From Shewanella halotolerans (lineage in GTDB: Bacteria; Pseudomonadota; Gammaproteobacteria; Enterobacterales; Shewanellaceae), in assembly GCF_019457535.1 (NCBI RefSeq), contig NZ_CP080417.1, forward strand, positions 2,542,001 to 2,606,000: a DNA stretch of 64,000 nucleotides, read 5' to 3'. The position numbers and the translations under genes are program-made. Within the stretch, counting starts at the first letter, position 1, and the number at the start of each line of letters is the position of its first letter. Shown piece by piece: positions 60,361 through 64,000 of this stretch. Below the pieces are notes generated by a model, which saw only the letters and a list, made by a program, of their open reading frames with translations, was not told the origin of the DNA and searched no databases.

Positions 60361-60388
60361 TAAAAAACGCCAGCATTGCTGACGTTTT
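60361..60388 (-). terminator. Intrinsic terminator of ycfL
   Basis: AACGTCAGC-AAT-GCTGGCGTT on the minus strand, with one mismatch, then a T-run; about 40 bases past the ycfL stop. Confidence 0.8.
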
Positions 60389-60427
60389 CATCAAATTATT
60401 TGCTCGACTCATTCCTGAAAGCGATTT

Positions 60428-60820
60428 TTAATTGGAAATGGCCTCGCGCACATAGAGTTCACAACGCACCGCGGTGGCATTGGGGGACAGCGCCGTCACC
60501 TGCATCTGCTGCTTGCCGTGAAGCTTAAGGGACTTCCAGCTCACCCCCTCATCCTCAACCGTTGCGCCATTGATGTCATACCAGGTGAACTTATATTGCA
60601 GGCGCTGATCCTTTGGTGACTTACTGATAATGGTGCCGCGGGCCCGCAGGAAACCCGCCTCGGCTTGGGTGGTCACCGCGCTGACGTCCACATCTGAGTG
60701 GAAGGAGCCATTATCGACCCGAACCTCACCAGTGGAGCTGGTCATGATGCCGCCGGTATGGGGCGCACAGGCGCTCAGTCCCAACAACAAGCAGCCTAAC
60801 ACTAATCCTTTGTTCATCAC
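60428..60820 (-). CDS. ycfL: YcfL family lipoprotein
   Basis: A 130-residue lipoprotein: MMNKGLVLGCLLLGLSACAP gives a signal peptide with lipobox LSAC. The mature part (AEAGFLRARGTIISKSPKDQRLQYKFTWYDINGATVED, then WKSLKLHGKQQMQVTALSPN) matches the YcfL/DUF1425 family. In E. coli ycfL lies between hinT and lpoB; here hinT is also close (two genes away), which supports the call. Role unknown. Confidence 0.85.
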   Translation of the reverse strand: MMNKGLVLGCLLLGLSACAPHTGGIMTSSTGEVRVDNGSFHSDVDVSAVTTQAEAGFLRARGTIISKSPKDQRLQYKFTWYDINGATVEDEGVSWKSLKLHGKQQMQVTALSPNATAVRCELYVREAISN

Positions 60821-60847
60821 TATTCTCCTTACGCTACACCTTAATGT

Positions 60848-61312
60848 CTATTCGATCAGAAAATGGGCACGGGCGGTGGCAATCAAGGCCTTACGGTTGG
60901 TTTGCCAGCAGTTGATGTTTACGTTCGCCACGCGGCGTCCCTGACGGGTGATCTTACACTCGGCGAAGCTATCTCTATGGTGGCCAGCCCTCAGGTAATC
61001 GATTGAGAAATCGACGATTTTTGGCACCTTGGTGGTCTGCATAAACACCATCAGCTGCACGATCGCCGACATCTCCATAAAACCGGCGATCACCCCGCCA
61101 TGAATGGCCGGCAGGGTTGGATTACCGATATTTTCATCTTTCTTCGGCAGCTGAAATACCAGCTCGTCACCGAAGCGCGCCACCTGCATGCCAATAAACT
61201 TAGCATAAGGAACATGGGCCAACAGGTGACCGAAATCGTTGAGTTCTGTCGCCTTCTTAACGATATCTTTAACGTTTAATGCCTGATTGGCTTCTGGCGT
61301 GACCATGGTCAT
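60848..61312 (-). CDS. PaaI-type hotdog thioesterase (second of pair)
   Basis: A 154-residue hotdog-fold protein with PAIHGGVIAGFMEMSAI as the catalytic-helix HGG motif and KIVDFSIDYLRAG as the following strand. It probably cleaves acyl-CoA. It overlaps by 4 bases the end of a second PaaI-like gene (61309-61806); the two differ enough to suggest an old duplication or a heteromeric enzyme. Confidence 0.85.
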   Translation of the reverse strand: MTMVTPEANQALNVKDIVKKATELNDFGHLLAHVPYAKFIGMQVARFGDELVFQLPKKDENIGNPTLPAIHGGVIAGFMEMSAIVQLMVFMQTTKVPKIVDFSIDYLRAGHHRDSFAECKITRQGRRVANVNINCWQTNRKALIATARAHFLIE

Positions 61313-61806
61313 TTCCCCTCTCCCATCAGAGCCTGTCTGAAGGCGTCGCCCACCATCTCAGGGCTGATACGCATGAAAGAACCCACCGCATGGGCGATAG
61401 GATCGTCGATAGAATCCTGATAGGCAATGGCGCGGGTAAAGGCCACGCTCGAGGAGAGCTTGTAACACTCGGCAAAGCCATAGACGCTTTTGTTAGGTTC
61501 GGCGGGTTTCATGTAGTCGACCCGCAGATCCAGCGTCGGCGACAACTCCAGCGACTTGTACTTATCGAAGATGTTGCAGACCACGGCTGTGCCGCAGGCG
61601 GTGTCCATCAGGGTGGTGATCACCCCGCCATGTATCACGCCTGTGTCTGGGTAACCGATAAGCTCACTGCTGTAGGGCAGCTCGATCAGCACATGCTGCT
61701 CACTGGCTTCAAGCACACTGAGCCCAAGTCTGCGACACTGCACTAGCTGACCGACGAAGCGGGTCGCCAAGTCTGTCAGCGGGAAAAAATCAGGGTTTGT
61801 CTTCAT
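61309..61806 (-). CDS. PaaI-type hotdog thioesterase (first of pair)
   Basis: A 165-residue hotdog protein with TGVIHGGVITTLMDTACGTAV (HGG motif and catalytic Asp region, MDTACG as in PaaI/YbdB relatives) and LDLRVDYMKPAE. The CoA ester substrate is unknown. It lies 30 bases downstream of hinT and is translationally coupled to the next thioesterase (ATGA overlap). Confidence 0.87.
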   Translation of the reverse strand: MKTNPDFFPLTDLATRFVGQLVQCRRLGLSVLEASEQHVLIELPYSSELIGYPDTGVIHGGVITTLMDTACGTAVVCNIFDKYKSLELSPTLDLRVDYMKPAEPNKSVYGFAECYKLSSSVAFTRAIAYQDSIDDPIAHAVGSFMRISPEMVGDAFRQALMGEGK

Positions 61807-61836
61807 TACTCTACACAGTCCAAGAATAGTCTGGGA

Positions 61837-62187
61837 TTAACGCGACACTAGCGGCCCTAGGAAATCACCGCCTAACAGGTGCATATGGATATGGAAGACT
61901 TCCTGACCGCCATGCTTATTGCAGTTCATGATGAGACGATACCCATCCTCTGCGATGCCGGCTTCATCGGCCAGCTTGGCCGCTACCGTCATCATGCGCC
62001 CCAGAGCCTTCTCGTCCGATGCCTTGACATCGTTAACCGTCGGGATCAGATGATTGGGAATGATCAGAATATGGGTTGGCGCCTTAGGCTGAATGTCACG
62101 AAAGGCGGTGACCAATTCATCTTGGTACAGGATATCGGCGGGAATTTCGCGTCTAATAATTTTACTGAAAATGGTCTCTTCGGCCAT
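61837..62187 (-). CDS. hinT: HIT-family purine nucleoside phosphoramidase HinT
   Basis: A 116-residue histidine-triad protein: ETIFSKIIRREIPADILYQDE at the start, TAFRDIQPKAPTHILIIP, and the triad VFHIHMHLLGG near the end. HinT hydrolyses adenosine phosphoramidates. It heads a short operon with the two thioesterases and perhaps ycfL. Confidence 0.95.
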   Translation of the reverse strand: MAEETIFSKIIRREIPADILYQDELVTAFRDIQPKAPTHILIIPNHLIPTVNDVKASDEKALGRMMTVAAKLADEAGIAEDGYRLIMNCNKHGGQEVFHIHMHLLGGDFLGPLVSR

Positions 62188-62447
62188 TGCACTATCCTCA
62201 ATATGACGTTAATCCTGTCAGTATACTCACAAATAAGCTGTTTGTGATCCATCATATAAATAAAGGAGTTAACTCAGTCGGTGAGTGATGATTTTTTAGC
62301 TCGGACAATGAAAGAACCCACCTGAATAACCAAGTGGGCACTATGATAAAGGGGGCCCTATGAAAAGCGGGTGCAATGAGAGTAGGCAGCGTAATTAGCA
62401 GCACGGCGCTGAACACGGCCGATCACCCCATCGATGTTAGCGACTAT

Positions 62448-63014
62448 TTAATCGAATGCTAATCTATCGCTGTTCATCTTATCTTGCTGTTTGAGCTGCT
62501 TGAGATCCTCGCGCTCGGCTTCTATCTGCAGTAGCTTGGGCGCCTTGAATGTCAGCTTGAGATAGGCATCTTGGCGGGTCTTGGCCACCTGCTCTAGCGC
62601 CACATTGGTGCCATCGTCGGTAAAGCCATACCAGCGCTTGCCGTAGCAGCTACCCTGCAACACACATTTATAAGAGCTCATCTCACTGCCAATGAACTCT
62701 GTGGTTTGATAGCCGGTATCGACTAGCGATTGCTTAATAAAATTGAAATCTTCTTTATAGTCATCATCATACAGTCCATAATTTCTGCTTGTCATGATGA
62801 CTTTTAGTAGCCCATGTTGCCTATCGGCAAAAAGCACATAATCCTTGGCTAGAGATAAAGACTTAGGTAATACATGGGTTTCTACCCTAAGTTCATCTCC
62901 CTGGCGTTTGACCTCGCCATACTGGCTGACATCTTCACCCCAATCAAGCCCGAAAGGCGCCATTCCATGTGCATAAAGTGGCGCTAACACTACTAACAAT
63001 GCTAACTTCTTCAT
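62448..63014 (-). CDS. Exported hypothetical protein
   Basis: A 188-residue protein with a signal peptide (MKKLALLVVLAPLYAHG) and the start FGLDWGEDVSQYGEV, which resembles a group of uncharacterised Shewanella/Vibrio periplasmic proteins. Two cysteines (YKCVLQGSCYG) probably form a disulfide. The C-terminal 45 residues are rich in Lys/Glu/Gln and helical. No function assigned. Confidence 0.65.
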   Translation of the reverse strand: MKKLALLVVLAPLYAHGMAPFGLDWGEDVSQYGEVKRQGDELRVETHVLPKSLSLAKDYVLFADRQHGLLKVIMTSRNYGLYDDDYKEDFNFIKQSLVDTGYQTTEFIGSEMSSYKCVLQGSCYGKRWYGFTDDGTNVALEQVAKTRQDAYLKLTFKAPKLLQIEAEREDLKQLKQQDKMNSDRLAFD

Positions 63015-63182
63015 CGTACCTATTCAGCAAGTCAAAAACTTGACGAATTCTACCCTATTGGGCTGCGACACGAAACCAAACTCAATTAAAAACCTATAAA
63101 AAATAAAAGGTTAACCAAAGTTAATCTTAAGTAATATAGATGTTAAATTTGAACCCACCGACATCATACAAAAGTGCTAAGC

Positions 63183-63202
63183 GCTATGCATACATGCATA
63201 GC
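63183..63202. repeat. Perfect 20-bp palindrome downstream of csgG
   Basis: GCTATGCAT-AC-ATGCATAGC, 9-bp arms around 2 bases, 27 bases past the csgG stop. There is no T-run, so it is a weak terminator candidate or a protein-binding site. Confidence 0.7.
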
Positions 63203-63229
63203 AAAGTATGACACAAAGCAAAAACAGCC

Positions 63230-64000
63230 TTAGCTTTGATTGATTTTTGCTCGCACCCTGGCCTCGGAATGGGCTTCTAACCAATATTTTTGTAACACTG
63301 GACTGCGCAGACCACTGGGCTGATCGGCTAAATTCCAAGCACCTTTCCAGATCCCATCGGCAATCATATGCACCACCGCACTTTCGATGGCCGATGCCAC
63401 ACACAAACTCACAGGCTCGTTTGAGGTATAGCCAAGCTCAGACTCAAGCAGCTCCTGGGCATCGATAAACTTAAACACCCCGGCTGTGATCTCTTTGGAC
63501 AAAATAGACTTAGTAGTGGTCACGCTACTCAATAAGCGTCCGGTGCGAATATCCACCGCCCTCAGGTTGACTGTCACTGTATCGACACGAAACTGAGTTG
63601 CCGCGCCTATGCCCAGGTAGCGGGCCCCCGCGCCACCGGTTCTGACATTGGTATCATAGGCGACTATGCCACCTTCCATCAGGATCTGCGCCGAATTCAG
63701 CTGAGGCAGCTTGTTGGCATCGCCGTTAAGCCCGGCCCTGACAATCTTACGTTCGGTAAGTAGATTCTGCAGCCCTTCACGTTCGACGGGAATGAACCAA
63801 CTGGAATCATTCAACGCCTGGGCCAGAAATGCGGTGCCACTCTGGGGCACGGCGGTAGAAAAGTTACTCGACGGAATTGGCTTATACTGACCTGTCTGAT
63901 CTCGAAAATCATACACGGCGGCCAGCATCACCCCCTGGGGCGCAGGCAGGTTGATAAGATCATAGTAGCTCTCGCCCTTAGGCATTAGGCTCGAAGAGGC
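63230..64000 (-). CDS. csgG: CsgG curli secretion lipoprotein (N terminus outside window)
   Basis: The frame is open to the window edge; 257 residues are visible and only the signal peptide and lipobox are missing. PKGESYYDLINLPAP, SNFSTAVPQSGTAFLAQALNDSSWFIPVEREGLQNLL, ILMEGGIVAYDTNVRTGGAGARYLGIG and LGYTSNEPVSLC follow E. coli CsgG closely. CsgG forms the outer-membrane nonameric channel that exports curli subunits. Its partners CsgE and CsgF would be expected beyond the window edge. Confidence 0.93.
   Translation of the reverse strand, partial: ASSSLMPKGESYYDLINLPAPQGVMLAAVYDFRDQTGQYKPIPSSNFSTAVPQSGTAFLAQALNDSSWFIPVEREGLQNLLTERKIVRAGLNGDANKLPQLNSAQILMEGGIVAYDTNVRTGGAGARYLGIGAATQFRVDTVTVNLRAVDIRTGRLLSSVTTTKSILSKEITAGVFKFIDAQELLESELGYTSNEPVSLCVASAIESAVVHMIADGIWKGAWNLADQPSGLRSPVLQKYWLEAHSEARVRAKINQS

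Overview
The window looks like part of a Shewanella-type gammaproteobacterial chromosome. The evidence is the combination of a napEDABC periplasmic nitrate reductase operon, a single long hyaABCD-hypFBCDEA [NiFe]-hydrogenase operon with FNR/EtrA-like promoter sites, an NfeD/slipin pair, ilvIH, a CsgG homologue and many short intrinsic terminators built on an AACGCCAGC-type stem. Gene density is high. There are no rRNA or tRNA genes, no CRISPR array and no intact insertion sequence that I can see. The first gene (metC) and the last (csgG) are cut by the window edges.

Layout. 1-7.7 kb: metC end, creA, yegD, an NfeD-type membrane protease with its slipin, and a MarR-controlled HlyD/DUF2955 efflux operon with a twin palindromic operator. 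8-14.8 kb: trhO, a GST, a choice-of-anchor I lipoprotein, a class II glutamine amidotransferase and a Bcr/CflA drug transporter. 15.2-19.3 kb: ilvIH, a small secreted protein and a LysR regulator. 19.4-23.5 kb: napEDABC on the minus strand; napE is a 52-residue gene, and upstream lie an FNR-like site and a NarP-type 7-2-7 site. 23.9-28.3 kb: hrpA and a CBS-domain protein. 28.7-40.9 kb: the hydrogenase operon. The structural genes come first, then the HyaD-type protease, then a 595-residue protein that I read as a degenerate HypF paralogue, then hypF, hypB (with a His-rich tail duplicated as a perfect 60-bp repeat), hypC, hypD, hypE, hypA and a tiny HPGH membrane protein.

41-48.8 kb is an accessory region of lower G+C. 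It holds a three-gene Lamassu/ABC-3C-type defence operon (Cap4-like nuclease, middle component, Rad50-like ATPase with a CPLC zinc hook), bracketed by short direct repeats. It also holds a glycine-rich lipoprotein surrounded by a dispersed ~80-bp repeat family and long hairpins. 48.8-54.9 kb: small membrane and secreted proteins, three GNAT acetyltransferases, and a pair of MITE-like elements (52.1 and 54.0 kb) that bracket a truncated MCP-like signalling protein and an ODP/flavodiiron-like metalloprotein. 55-60.3 kb: DoxX and a TPP-riboswitch-controlled thiamine uptake operon (TonB receptor, thiamine-binding protein, PnuT, kinase). 60.4-64 kb: ycfL, two PaaI-type thioesterases, hinT, a secreted unknown and csgG.

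Functionally the window centres on anaerobic respiration (nitrate reduction and H2 oxidation, both apparently under FNR/EtrA) with an inserted anti-phage module. All calls come from reading the sequence and recalling families; no database search was run.
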